Source: Phycisphaeraceae bacterium
GTDB lineage: Bacteria > Planctomycetota > Phycisphaerae > Phycisphaerales > UBA1924
NCBI GenBank assembly: GCA_020639235.1
Contig: JACKHC010000001.1
Location: 2,790,001 to 2,854,000 of the forward strand
Direction: 5' to 3'
DNA: 64,000 nt
The first letter of the stretch is position 1. Each line of letters begins with the position of its first letter. Positions 42,579-51,488 of this stretch are shown in pieces. Position numbers and translations under genes: made by a program. The notes below the pieces were generated by a model, which was given only the letters and a program-made list of their open reading frames with translations, made no database searches and had not been told where the DNA came from.

Positions 42579-43829
42579 TCAGAGTTTAGCCGGGTCGACG
42601 GCCTGGCCGGCGATGATGCGCGACTCGATGAGGCGCGATGACCAGTTGTAGATGAGGCGGCCGACGATGTGCTCGTCGAGCCATGTCTCGGGGACGCGGA
42701 GGACGAGGAGGTCGGCGGCGGCGCCGGTTTCGATGCGGCCCGTGTCGGGCCAGCCCAGAAGATCGGCGTTCTCGCGGGTGATTCTGTTCCAGGCGTCGGC
42801 GGGTGTGGGGATGGGCGAGTCGGGATCGACGGTCATGCGGCGGACTTTGGCGGTCTCGATGTAGCCCCGCGCGACGCGGGGCATGGCGATGTCGGCGCCG
42901 GCGGCGACATCGGAACCGAGCGCGAGGCGGATGTCGTGGCGGAGCGCGGCGTGGTAATCGAAGAGGCCGGAGGTCAGGAAGATATTGGCTGCGGGGCAGT
43001 GGACGGCGATGGAGCGGCGCTGGGCGATTAGGCGCCATTCGTCATCGGAGAGATGGACGCAATGGGCGAGGAGTGTTGTGGGCGTGAGGAGGTTGGCGCG
43101 GTCATAGACGGCGGTGTAATGCGGGTCGCGCGGGAAGAGTTCGGAGACGAGCGCGCACTCCTGCTGTGACTCGGCGAGGTGTGTCTGAATGATTGCTTCG
43201 GGATGTTCCTTGTGCCACCAGCCGATCTCCGCGAGGAGTTCGTCGGTGCAGGAGACGGCGAAGCGCGGGTTGGCGCTGATGCGGTGGTTGTTGTTTGAGC
43301 CGAGCGACGCCATCGCGGGGGAGGGGACGGGGCGGGAGGATGCGCGGGCACGGTCTTCGGCGGTGAGTTCGTCGGGCGCGTTGCGGTCCATGGCGACGCG
43401 ACCGACGATGAACCGGAGGGGTGTTTTGTCGCGGAGGTAGGCGACGGCTTCGCGGTTGATCTCGGCGTGACTCGTCAGATACCCGGCGAAGTTGAATGTG
43501 CCTTCGCGGAGCATGCGCCTCGCGGCGGTGCGGGCCATCGAGAGGGCGTGGCCACGCCCCCACCAGATTTCGGCGGGGAAGATGACGCTTTCGAGCCACG
43601 GGAGGAGGGGCAGCCCGTCGCACCCTGCGGAGTCGATCTGCGGGAGGTGGATGTGGGCGTCGGTGAATGCGGGGGAAATGATGCAGTCGCGGCCGCCGAG
43701 TGTTTGCGCGGGTTGATCGCGGGGCGGATCGCCGGTGCCGATTTCGGCGATGCGGGCGCTTTCGATGCGCAGCCAGCCGAGTTCAGGTGAGCGCGTGGGG
43801 TCGATGAGGAGTCTGCCGCGGATAAGCAC
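42579..43829 (-). CDS. Guanine deaminase-like amidohydrolase
   Basis: A 416-residue metal-dependent hydrolase. Motifs include ISPAFTDAHIHLPQIDSAG (metal-binding HxH), LPWLESVIFPAE, IIQTHLAESQQECALV, LLAHCVHLSDDEWRL and LALGSDVAAGADIAMPRVAR (metal-binding Asp). These closely follow guanine deaminase (guanine to xanthine), and the following TPADAWNRITRENADLLG is typical too. Substrate specificity cannot be proved by eye, so other aminohydrolase activity is possible. GTG start; TACCAT lies 6 nt upstream with CCCCCC between, so there is no ribosome-binding site. Confidence 0.85.
   Translation of the reverse strand: MLIRGRLLIDPTRSPELGWLRIESARIAEIGTGDPPRDQPAQTLGGRDCIISPAFTDAHIHLPQIDSAGCDGLPLLPWLESVIFPAEIWWGRGHALSMARTAARRMLREGTFNFAGYLTSHAEINREAVAYLRDKTPLRFIVGRVAMDRNAPDELTAEDRARASSRPVPSPAMASLGSNNNHRISANPRFAVSCTDELLAEIGWWHKEHPEAIIQTHLAESQQECALVSELFPRDPHYTAVYDRANLLTPTTLLAHCVHLSDDEWRLIAQRRSIAVHCPAANIFLTSGLFDYHAALRHDIRLALGSDVAAGADIAMPRVARGYIETAKVRRMTVDPDSPIPTPADAWNRITRENADLLGWPDTGRIETGAAADLLVLRVPETWLDEHIVGRLIYNWSSRLIESRIIAGQAVDPAKL
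42583..42588 (-). promoter_or_regulatory. Candidate leaderless -10 (TAAACT) for rhomboid-trpF
   Basis: TAAACT on the minus strand lies 10 nt before the GTG at 42572, inside the end of the deaminase gene. Confidence 0.35.
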
Positions 43830-43835
43830 GGGGGG

Positions 43836-43841
43836 ATGGTA
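43836..43841 (-). promoter_or_regulatory. Candidate leaderless -10 (TACCAT) for the deaminase
   Basis: TACCAT on the minus strand, spacer CCCCCC, then GTG at 43829. Confidence 0.5.
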
Positions 43842-43869
43842 ATCGCATTCACAAGTTTTGAATCATCCG

Positions 43870-43923
43870 ATACCCCTCATCCGGTCGCTCCGCGACCACC
43901 TTCTCCCTCAAGGGGAGAAGGAG
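43870..43923. repeat. Family A palindromic repeat
   Basis: TACCCCTCATCCGGTCGCTCCGCGACC then ACCTTCTCCCTCAAGGGGAGAAGG. It occupies the gap before the metalloprotease stop. Confidence 0.75.
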
Positions 43924-43928
43924 CAGAA

Positions 43929-46106
43929 CTACGGGCAGGTGTTGGCCCAGTGGGAGAGGATGATGTTGAGGTCGTTGACGGTGACCTGGCCGTCGCCGTT
44001 GTCGTCGCCGCCGGTGAATGGCGGGACGGCCATGCCCCATTGGGAGAGGACGATGTTGAGGTCGTCGACATTGACGGTCGCGTCGAGGTTGCGGTCGCCG
44101 GGGCAGGGGACGGACTGGAACCAGTTGAGCGCGGGGATGGGCTGCTTGGTGATTCCCGGGCCGGCCCATGAGACGATGAGTCCGGCGGGGCCGTTGCGCT
44201 CGAAGAAGTCGATGCGCACGCGGTGCATGCCCTGCTGGAGGCCGATGACTGCGGAAGTCTCGGTCATGGTGTGGATGCCGTCGTTGTCGATGAGCGTTTC
44301 GGTTCCGATGGAGAGGATGGAGCCGTCGTCGGACGCGAGATAGAGGGTGTACAGGCCCGACGCGGGCGCGTTGATGAACGCATCGAAGCGCGCGCCGACG
44401 AAGTCCGTGCGGCCCGATGTTGCGAACGGCGCGTTGGTTGCGGGGTAGTTGAGCATCGGGACGATTCCCGATGCGTACGACGACAGCGCGGTGTAGTCGG
44501 GTACCTGGGTGACGCCGGAGACGATGAAGTATTTGGCGTCGACGCCCGGTTCGATCGCGCCGGTGAGATCGGGTGCGCGGAGGGGTGTGATGTCGATGGT
44601 GACTGTTGCGGCCCCCCCCGGCAGTCCATCAACGATCGAGTAGGTGAATGTGTCGGTGGGGCCCGCGCCGATGGGCGGCGTGTAGCGGAGGCGCTGGCGG
44701 CCGAAGGCGCCGGCGGGGACGAGTTCGACGGTGCCGCCGTTGGCGGAGATGGGATCGAATGCGTCGATGGCGGCGGTGGCGCAGGAGATCATCTGGTCGT
44801 TGAGCAGGACATCGATGGTCGCGGGGAGGAGTTCGGCGGCGTGGGCGTGGTCATCGGCTGCGTGGTTGCCGTCGATGGCGAGGTCGCACGGCGTGGCGTC
44901 GAGGTATGCGAGGATGGTCTCGATGACGCGGGGATGGAACTGGAGATTGACATTGGCGACACCGCCCGAACAGAGGTGGCAGTAGGACATGATGGTGCCA
45001 AGATTGGCGTTGGTGCAGTTGCCCGAGCCGCAGGAGTCGATGGGCGGGGCGTATTCGTGGGTGTGGATGGAGCCGAAGACGTGGCCGAGTTCGTGCGCGG
45101 AGATGAACAGGTCCCAGTTGGAGGGGGACTGGTTCTGGACGGGGAAGGGGAATGACGCGCTGAGTCTGGTGGCGACGGCGTATGCATCGTCGGTGATGCA
45201 GAGTGCCGCGATGGAGGCCTCGCCGGCGAATGTCTGGTCGAGGCGGGCGGAGAGGAGCAGCGCGGCGTCGCGCGGCACGGCGAGCATGTTGGTGTTCCAG
45301 TACGCGTAGAACTGGTTGTAGAGGGAGTCGGAGGTGTCCCAAGGGTCGGCGGCGTCGGCCCAGATGCGCAGGTATGTGACATTGAGTCGGACATTGAGAT
45401 CGCGGCGGTAGATCTCGGAGACGGCGCCCATGAGGAAAACGGCGTATTCGGCTGCGGATTGGGCATCGCCTTCACCGCCCACGCCGAACTTCTGCGTGAA
45501 CTCCCAGTCGGTGTCGATGGCGATGCCGGCGACGCGGCAGGGCGCCCCGTCGGTTTCTCCCTGCGTCGTCGTGCGATTGGCTTGATGATCGGGTTCCGGC
45601 CATCCGGGTGTGAAGTTGTCGGCGCGGGCGTTGACGGCGCAGAGTTGCGTCGTGATAGGGGTGTCGTCGAAGGGGACGGCTTTGAAGCCGGTGGGTGTGC
45701 GTGTGAGCGCACGGGTCTGGTTTGAGGTGCGGATGATGCCCGATGTGCCGCGCGGCGTGGAGGCGACGACGATGAGGGATTCGGGATCGTCCGGGAGTGT
45801 GCCGCGGTAGAGGGCGACGGTGGGCGGCGTTGATTCGAACTCGCCGTCGGCGCCGGCGACGATGAACACCGCGCCGGGGTCGAGGATGTCGAAGCGCTCA
45901 AGGTGGAGGTCGAGGGTGCGGCCGGGTTCGATCTCGACGGCCTCGAGCCGGAGGGTCGTGGGATCGGCGGTTTCCATGGACGGGAGCGGCGCCGGCGGGC
46001 CTGATTCTGTGGGATGGCCGGCGCGCGGGATGACGCCGCTCCCGCCCGCGATGAGCGGTGCGAGGATTAGCGCAGCCAGTGCGCAGACGAACCGCGTGGG
46101 GCTCAT
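43929..46106 (-). CDS. Secreted reprolysin-like zinc metalloprotease with PA14-like and dockerin-like domains
   Basis: A 725-residue exported protein. It has a signal peptide (VCALAALILAPLIAGGSG), a propeptide-like region and a metzincin domain with HELGHVFGSIH (zinc ligands His338, His342, His348) followed by LGTIMSYCHLC (Met-turn). A cadherin-like or Ig-like strand region and a PA14-like domain come next (FATSGRTDFVGARFDAFINAP, GLYTLYLASDDGSILSI). The end is two dockerin-like repeats, ATVNVDDLNIVLSQWG and GQVTVNDLNIILSHW. It probably digests extracellular protein. The ATG at 46106 is preceded by AAGGGGAAGC. Confidence 0.9.
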   Translation of the reverse strand: MSPTRFVCALAALILAPLIAGGSGVIPRAGHPTESGPPAPLPSMETADPTTLRLEAVEIEPGRTLDLHLERFDILDPGAVFIVAGADGEFESTPPTVALYRGTLPDDPESLIVVASTPRGTSGIIRTSNQTRALTRTPTGFKAVPFDDTPITTQLCAVNARADNFTPGWPEPDHQANRTTTQGETDGAPCRVAGIAIDTDWEFTQKFGVGGEGDAQSAAEYAVFLMGAVSEIYRRDLNVRLNVTYLRIWADAADPWDTSDSLYNQFYAYWNTNMLAVPRDAALLLSARLDQTFAGEASIAALCITDDAYAVATRLSASFPFPVQNQSPSNWDLFISAHELGHVFGSIHTHEYAPPIDSCGSGNCTNANLGTIMSYCHLCSGGVANVNLQFHPRVIETILAYLDATPCDLAIDGNHAADDHAHAAELLPATIDVLLNDQMISCATAAIDAFDPISANGGTVELVPAGAFGRQRLRYTPPIGAGPTDTFTYSIVDGLPGGAATVTIDITPLRAPDLTGAIEPGVDAKYFIVSGVTQVPDYTALSSYASGIVPMLNYPATNAPFATSGRTDFVGARFDAFINAPASGLYTLYLASDDGSILSIGTETLIDNDGIHTMTETSAVIGLQQGMHRVRIDFFERNGPAGLIVSWAGPGITKQPIPALNWFQSVPCPGDRNLDATVNVDDLNIVLSQWGMAVPPFTGGDDNGDGQVTVNDLNIILSHWANTCP

Positions 46107-46429
46107 GCTTCCCCTTGCGCTTGATGGGTCAGACACGCGATGTGCGCGACTCCCTTGCCTCTTTCCGCGGCCCGGGCCCGGTGCCGGGGCGGCGGTCTCA
46201 ACACCCCAAAGCTAGCACCGGAATGCGGATTGGGAAGGTTGGAGGGCTTGTACGGACGCGGATTTCGGGGCGGGATGGCGCTGCGGGAAGGGCGTGGGTC
46301 GGCTATAGTCTGGCCCCTCGGGCGGAGAAATCGCGTGTGAGAGGGCCTCGGCGGGGAAAGCCGGGGTCCGAAAACGCCGATGGCTCACCCGTGACCCGCA
46401 ACTTTATTGGAAGGAAGGCAGGAGCCGTG
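46107..46429. other. Divergent intergenic region (323 bp)
   Basis: No gene. It contains a candidate -10 TATAGT at 46304-46309 for citrate synthase 2. The predicted leader of about 115 nt has a hairpin (CCTCGGC and GCCGGGG around 46343-46364). Confidence 0.4.
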
Positions 46430-47560
46430 ATGACCGCAGCCCCCAAGGGCCTGGAAGGTGTAGTCGCCGCCGAGACCGAGATGTCGTTCATCGATGGCGA
46501 GAAGGGGATTCTCGAGTACGTCGGGATCGCGATCGATGACCTCGCTCGCAACTCGTCGTTCGAGGAGACGGTGTTTCTGCTGTGGAACCGGAAGCTGCCG
46601 ACCAAGAGCGAGTTGGCCGCGTTCAGCGCGGACCTTCGCAAGCGGTATGCGCTACCGGGCGACATGAAGCAGCGGATTTCGACTTTGCCCAAGACGGCGC
46701 AGCCGATGCATGTGCTGCGGACGATGGTGTCGATGCTCTCGCTGTTCGACCCGGACCCGAACGCGAACGACGCGGCGTCGGCGCGTGAGAAGGCGCTGAA
46801 TATCCTGGGATATGCGCCGACGATCGTGGCGTACTTCGATCGCCACCGGAAGGGCCTGCCGCTGATCGATCCGGATCCGAAGCTGAGCTTCGCGGCGAAC
46901 TTCCTGTACATGCTCAACGGCGAGCATCCGACGCCGACGATGGAGCGGGCGTTCGATGCGTGCATGATTCTGCACGCGGACCACGGGCTGAATAACTCGA
47001 CTTTCACGACGCGGGTGGTGATCTCCACCCTGAGCGACGTGTACAGCGCGATCAGCGCGGCGATCGGGTCTCTTCGCGGGCCGCTCCACGGCGGCGCGAA
47101 CGAGGGCGTCATGAAGATGCTCAACGAGATTCCGAGCGTGGGCGATGTGCGCAGGGTTGTCGAGGACAAGCTGGCGCGCAAGGACAAGATCATGGGGTTC
47201 GGGCACCGGGTGTACAAGAACTACGACCCGCGGGCGACCTACCTCAAGACGCTGGCGAAGAAGCTCGCGGAGGACACGGGCAATGTGTCGCTCTACGAGA
47301 AGTCGCACGCGATCGAGCAGATCATGGAGGAGAAGGTCGCGGCCAAGGGCATCTACCCGAATGTCGACTTCTACTCGGCGACGACTTACCACTGCATCGG
47401 CTTGCAACTTGACCTGTTCACGCCGATGTTCGCGCTGTCGCGGATCTCGGGCTGGGCGGGCCACATGCTCGAGCAGCTTGAGGGGAATCGGTTGTATCGC
47501 CCGAAGGCCGAGTACACCGGGCCGCACGGCGTGGCGTACACGGCGATCGAGAAGCGGTAA
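46430..47560 (+). CDS. gltA: Citrate synthase 2
   Basis: A 376-residue citrate synthase with all catalytic residues: His220 in GPLHGGAN, His259 in MGFGHRVYK and Asp313 in NVDFYSATTYH. It shares the overall layout with the protein at 5248 but keeps the canonical FYS after the catalytic Asp, so it is the better candidate for the main TCA enzyme. Start: AAGGCAGGAG precedes GTG-ATG; the ATG at 46430 is chosen. A terminator follows at 47588. Confidence 0.93.
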   Translation: MTAAPKGLEGVVAAETEMSFIDGEKGILEYVGIAIDDLARNSSFEETVFLLWNRKLPTKSELAAFSADLRKRYALPGDMKQRISTLPKTAQPMHVLRTMVSMLSLFDPDPNANDAASAREKALNILGYAPTIVAYFDRHRKGLPLIDPDPKLSFAANFLYMLNGEHPTPTMERAFDACMILHADHGLNNSTFTTRVVISTLSDVYSAISAAIGSLRGPLHGGANEGVMKMLNEIPSVGDVRRVVEDKLARKDKIMGFGHRVYKNYDPRATYLKTLAKKLAEDTGNVSLYEKSHAIEQIMEEKVAAKGIYPNVDFYSATTYHCIGLQLDLFTPMFALSRISGWAGHMLEQLEGNRLYRPKAEYTGPHGVAYTAIEKR

Positions 47561-47587
47561 GCGACTTGGACAACTGAGTGAATTTCG

Positions 47588-47622
47588 ACAGGCCCGTGCG
47601 ACGCGCGGGTCTGTTTTCATTT
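47588..47622 (+). terminator. Rho-independent terminator after citrate synthase 2
   Basis: CAGGCCCG and CGGGTCTG pair around TGCGACGCG (with G-T pairs), followed by TTTTCATTT. It may also serve the convergent gene ending at 47621. Confidence 0.7.
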
Positions 47623-48415
47623 AGTCGTCGGCGAGGCGTGCTTCGGAGCCGGGGAGGTTGGCGCGGCGAAGAACTACCGAGGAGTTGATTGTGAAAATCA
47701 ACATCCCGAACACGGCGGCAACCGCCCCGCCTCCGGCGATAACGAACCACACCATCGCAGCGTATTCCGGGTCTGCAAACAGCGACTCAATCAATGCTGT
47801 CAGCCCGGTGGGAATCAACGCGATCGTCTGCGACAACAAGAAGATTCCACATGCAACATTCGCTCCATGAACGGAGGCATTGAGGGCGCGACGACGGCTC
47901 GCGGCGTTCCACCCGTTCATGCGCGCGATCAGTATCCATCCGACAAGAAGCGTCAGCGCGCGGAGTGCGAGATAGGCTGCAAGAGTGACGCCGACGAGCA
48001 TGGCGACGATGTACATGCCGGTGAAGAAGATCATTTCTCGATCCATGCCGGTGCCATAGGGAGAGCGCACGCTGTTCCATTCCTGGATCAATACGGTCAT
48101 CCATATCGCCACTAATGTGACCAGAGACCCTAGAAGGACCGCGAGATGGTTTCGTGTATCGAGCCGCCAGAAGTGATCGAGTTGCGGGGACATCTCCCGA
48201 TACCACCTTGGCAGATCGGTGAGGGCGATGCGGGCGGTGTTGAACCATGCACGCCAAGTCGGGGACTGCTGCATCGGCGTTCCGGGTCGGAACGTTGCGC
48301 GGAAACCTTCGATGGGTGTGCCGCATTCGGGGCAGTTGTCGGATCGTTTGAGGCCGGTGAGGTCGTAGCGGCAGTGTTCGCAGCGGAGGGGTGGAGGTTC
48401 TTTGGATTGGGTCAT
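47621..48415 (-). CDS. Multi-pass membrane protein with N-terminal zinc ribbon
   Basis: A 264-residue protein. The N-terminal ribbon has C12/C15 and C28/C31 (CEHCRYDLTGL, CPECGTP), then a soluble linker and four hydrophobic segments. It is the same ribbon type as in the proteins at 1723, 2533, 7893 and 27497, again joined to membrane helices. No function known. Confidence 0.65.
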   Translation of the reverse strand: MTQSKEPPPLRCEHCRYDLTGLKRSDNCPECGTPIEGFRATFRPGTPMQQSPTWRAWFNTARIALTDLPRWYREMSPQLDHFWRLDTRNHLAVLLGSLVTLVAIWMTVLIQEWNSVRSPYGTGMDREMIFFTGMYIVAMLVGVTLAAYLALRALTLLVGWILIARMNGWNAASRRRALNASVHGANVACGIFLLSQTIALIPTGLTALIESLFADPEYAAMVWFVIAGGGAVAAVFGMLIFTINSSVVLRRANLPGSEARLADD

Positions 48416-48492
48416 GGATTACCCCTCATCCATCAGTCAATCCCCCCGGCTTGCGCCGGGGGCTCGCATGTTCGCCTTCGACAGGAGGCTGT

Positions 48493-49941
48493 CTACCGCA
48501 ACCCGTACTCTTTGAGTTTGCGGTAGAGGGTTCGCTCGCCGATGCCGAGGAGTTTGGCGGCCTGTTCGCGGTTGCCGGCGGTGAGTCGGAGTGTTTCGCG
48601 GATGGCGCGTTTTTCGAGTTGTTCGAGGGATGTGCCGGCGAGTGACCCCCCACTGCCGCCCCCCCCGCTTGCTGAGGGATCGTCGTCGTCGTTCATGCGG
48701 ACATCGTCGGGGATGTGGCGGACATCCAACTTCTCGTCTGCCGCGCCAATGACGACCATGTTCTGGACGACATTGAGGAGTTGTCGGACATTGCCGGGCC
48801 AGTCGTAGGCGGTGAGGCGGAGCATGGCGGCGTCGGTGATGTCGGGGACGGGGCGATTCAATGATGTTGCGAACCTGGCGATGGCGTGGCGGACGATGCG
48901 GGGGATGTCCTCGCGCCGGTCGCGGAGGGGCGGGAGATGGACCTCGACGCCCTTGATGCGGAAGTAGAGGTCTTCACGGAAGGTGCCGTCGGCGACGGCC
49001 TGCTTGAGGTCCTTGTTGGTGGCGCTGACGAAGCGGACATCGGTTTTCCTGGAGTCGTTGGCGCCGAGGCGGACGACCTCGCCGGTTTCCAAAACGCGGA
49101 GGAGTTTGGCCTGCATGGTGAGTGGCATGTCGCCGATTTCGTCGAGGAAGAGGGTGCCGCCGTTGGCGTATTCGAAGACGCCCTCGCGGTCTTTCTCGGC
49201 GCCGGTGAAGGCGCCGCGGACATGGCCGAAGAGTTGATCTTCGAGGAGGGACTCGGACTGACCCGCGCAGTTGAACGCGACGAAGCGCTTCTTCTCGCGC
49301 TGAGAGAGTTTGTGGACGGCGGTGGCGATGAGTTCCTTGCCGGTGCCGGACTCGCCCGTGACGAGGACGGGGAGGTTGGAGGCGGCGACGGTGCGGACGG
49401 TGGAGAGGATTTTGCGCATCGGCTCGGAGCCGGCGACGATTCCTTCGAAGCCGTCGTGCTGCACGAGGTCGGATGCTTCACCGGCCCCCCCCGCTGTATG
49501 GCGGAGGAGGACTGTTTCTGCGGCGCGGTTGATGAGCGAGCGGAAGAGTTCGAGGTCGAGGGGCTTTTCGATGAAGTCGAAGACGCCTTCCTTGAAGGCG
49601 GAGCGTGCGGTGGCGACATCGCCGTGGGCGGTGACCATGACGGTCTCGGCTTCGGGCTGCAGATTGCGCGCGGTCTGGAGGACGCGGAGGCCGGCGTCGG
49701 CGCCGTCGGGGGCGACGGTGCCGGCGGGTGTTTTGACGCCCGCGGAGTTGGGCATGCGGAGGTCGGTGACGACGACATCGAAGGAGCCGCCCTTGAGTTC
49801 TTCGAGGGCCGCGGGGACATCGTTGACGATTGTGCAGATGTGCCCGGGCTTTCGGAGGGCGTCGGACATGACCTCGGCGTGGTCCGGTTCGTCCTCGACG
49901 ATGAGGACCTGTGCGCGGGTGTTGAGGTTGTTGTCAGGCAT
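48493..49941 (-). CDS. Sigma-54-dependent response regulator (NtrC family)
   Basis: A 482-residue protein with receiver domain (phospho-acceptor Asp60 in VVVTDLRMP), AAA+ domain with GESGTGKE at 196-203, the sigma-54 contact loop GAFTGA at 243-248, and a Fis-type helix-turn-helix at the end (REQAAKLLGIGERTLYRKL). The receiver holds an unusual insert of about 17 residues after LRMPNSAG. The histidine kinase is not next to it. Its ATG overlaps the ruvC stop (ATGCCTGA), so it is co-translated with ruvC. The target genes are unknown. Confidence 0.95.
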   Translation of the reverse strand: MPDNNLNTRAQVLIVEDEPDHAEVMSDALRKPGHICTIVNDVPAALEELKGGSFDVVVTDLRMPNSAGVKTPAGTVAPDGADAGLRVLQTARNLQPEAETVMVTAHGDVATARSAFKEGVFDFIEKPLDLELFRSLINRAAETVLLRHTAGGAGEASDLVQHDGFEGIVAGSEPMRKILSTVRTVAASNLPVLVTGESGTGKELIATAVHKLSQREKKRFVAFNCAGQSESLLEDQLFGHVRGAFTGAEKDREGVFEYANGGTLFLDEIGDMPLTMQAKLLRVLETGEVVRLGANDSRKTDVRFVSATNKDLKQAVADGTFREDLYFRIKGVEVHLPPLRDRREDIPRIVRHAIARFATSLNRPVPDITDAAMLRLTAYDWPGNVRQLLNVVQNMVVIGAADEKLDVRHIPDDVRMNDDDDPSASGGGGSGGSLAGTSLEQLEKRAIRETLRLTAGNREQAAKLLGIGERTLYRKLKEYGLR

Positions 49942-50446
49942 GGCCTGATGATACGGGGACGGGCGTGGCGCGCTGGATGCCGGTGAGGGCGATGGCGATG
50001 GCGTCGGAGACATCGGTGGGAGAGGGCGGCGCGGGGAGGGCGAGGAGGGCCTGGACGGTGGACTGGACCTGTTGCTTGGAGGCGTGGCCGTTGCCGGTGA
50101 CGGCGCGCTTGACCTCGGTGGCGGGGAGTTCGATGAGCCGGAGCCCCATGCGCGCGGCGACGAGGAGGATGACGCCTCGGGCGTGGCCCATAATGATGGC
50201 GGTGGTCGGGTGCGCGTAGTGCGCGTAGAGCTTCTCGACGCAGACGACCTGGGCTTGTGAGCGTGCGAGGAGCGCTGTGAGGTCCTGCTCGAGTTCGACG
50301 AGGCGGTCGTGGACGGGGAGCGAGGACTTGAAACGGAAGACGCCGGCTTCGGCGAGCGACGGGGTGTCCGTGGGTCGTTCGGCGCTGGCACGGAGCACGG
50401 CGTAGCCGGTGCGTTGGAGTCCGGGATCGATTCCCACGATGCGCAT
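49934..50446 (-). CDS. ruvC: Holliday junction resolvase RuvC
   Basis: A 170-residue endonuclease. Catalytic acids: Asp7 in VGIDPGLQRTGYAV, Glu71 in VVCVEKLYAHY, and Asp145/Asp148 in PTDVSDAIAIAL. It cuts four-way junctions with RuvAB. ruvA and ruvB are not beside it. The ATG at 50446 is favoured over 50455 because TACCAT is 7 nt upstream and the upstream ATG overlaps that hexamer. It is the first gene of a two-gene unit with the sigma-54 regulator. Confidence 0.94.
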   Translation of the reverse strand: MRIVGIDPGLQRTGYAVLRASAERPTDTPSLAEAGVFRFKSSLPVHDRLVELEQDLTALLARSQAQVVCVEKLYAHYAHPTTAIIMGHARGVILLVAARMGLRLIELPATEVKRAVTGNGHASKQQVQSTVQALLALPAPPSPTDVSDAIAIALTGIQRATPVPVSSGHA

Positions 50447-50453
50447 CTGTCTC

Positions 50454-50459
50454 ATGGTA
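50454..50459 (-). promoter_or_regulatory. Candidate leaderless -10 (TACCAT) for ruvC
   Basis: TACCAT on the minus strand, spacer GAGACAG, then ATG at 50446. Confidence 0.45.
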
Positions 50460-50669
50460 TCGGGCGTTGGGATCGGATGGGGTGAGTGCCGGTGCGATAA
50501 CGCGGTGTGCTGCATAAACGGAATAAGCGGCCGGACCGAGCGCGGTTGCGAGCGGAATCGATGAGTCGCGCTTGCGGGCGGCGCGGGGTGCGGCATTGTT
50601 GTGACCGAGTGACCCCCTGCACACGGGGTCGCGGTTTCGATCGGTTCAACTTTACGAGGAGTCAGAGAG

Positions 50670-51392
50670 ATGAGTATTCGTACCCCCTTGATGCGCGCCT
50701 GCGGCGCGTCGATCGGTCTGCTTGCGCTGGCTTCGTCGGCGCACGCGGGCATGAGCCCCATTCTGTCGCCCGGGACCTACGCGCTTGCGAACCATCCCGA
50801 CGGCAACGCTGCCACGCCCTACTACGGGATGCGCGCCGACGGCCTTCGCACGGGCAATGCCAACGACACCTACACCTTCGACTTTGAAGCCCCCGGCGCG
50901 GCGATGTTCACGGACATCACCGACAACGGCGGCGGGAACTACAGCATCCGCATCTACGGCCAGGCGTTCGGCGGTCGCGATATCGGCGGCACGTACGACG
51001 CGGTCGAGAGCGGGATGGTGTCGATCGAGTTCACCTACGCGGTGGCGACGCAGGTCCCCGGTGATGACGACTTCTGGGTGACGGGCCCGGACATGACCAA
51101 TAACGGCACGATCGCGTTCATCTCGGGCGCGCTGGCGGGCGAGGCGTACGCGCTGACGGACAAGAGCAACGGCTCGTACTCGTTCCGCCTCGGCGATGAG
51201 GACAACGACGCCGGGCACCGCGGGCACGACGGTATCTCCGGCTGGGGCTGGATGAACCACGGCCCGGTGGGCGGTCAGATCGGCGGCCACCTCAACGACA
51301 CCGACTGGCTCTTTACGGTGATCGTCCCGACGCCCGGTTCGACGGCGCTGCTCGGGTTCGCCGGTCTTGCGACGCTCCGTCGCCGCCGGTGA
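50670..51392 (+). CDS. PEP-CTERM-like exported protein
   Basis: A 240-residue secreted protein. A signal peptide (GASIGLLALASSAHA) is followed by a beta-rich, Gly/Asp-rich domain with no recognised activity. The C-terminal sorting signal is VPTPGSTALLGFAGLATLRRRR: a PTPG motif in place of PEP, a hydrophobic helix and a basic end. Such tails are removed by exosortase-type proteases that attach proteins to the surface or exopolysaccharide. ACGAGGAGTCAGAGAG precedes the ATG. Terminator at 51431. Confidence 0.85.
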   Translation: MSIRTPLMRACGASIGLLALASSAHAGMSPILSPGTYALANHPDGNAATPYYGMRADGLRTGNANDTYTFDFEAPGAAMFTDITDNGGGNYSIRIYGQAFGGRDIGGTYDAVESGMVSIEFTYAVATQVPGDDDFWVTGPDMTNNGTIAFISGALAGEAYALTDKSNGSYSFRLGDEDNDAGHRGHDGISGWGWMNHGPVGGQIGGHLNDTDWLFTVIVPTPGSTALLGFAGLATLRRRR

Positions 51393-51430
51393 GTGCTCCG
51401 GGCTGATCGCGGCTCCTGTTTGATTCCCGG

Positions 51431-51462
51431 CGCGGGTTCCCTCGAGGGGGCCCGCGTTTTTT
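51431..51462 (+). terminator. Strong rho-independent terminator
   Basis: CGCGGG and CCCGCG stem with an inner CCCTCGAGGG, followed by TTTTTT. It ends the PEP-CTERM gene. Confidence 0.88.
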
Positions 51463-51473
51463 CGTGCGCCGGT

Positions 51474-51479
51474 TATGCT
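51474..51479 (+). promoter_or_regulatory. Candidate leaderless -10 (TATGCT)
   Basis: TATGCT sits just after the terminator and 9 nt before the ATG at 51489, with spacer TGCGGCACC and no ribosome-binding site. Confidence 0.45.
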
Positions 51480-51488
51480 TGCGGCACC

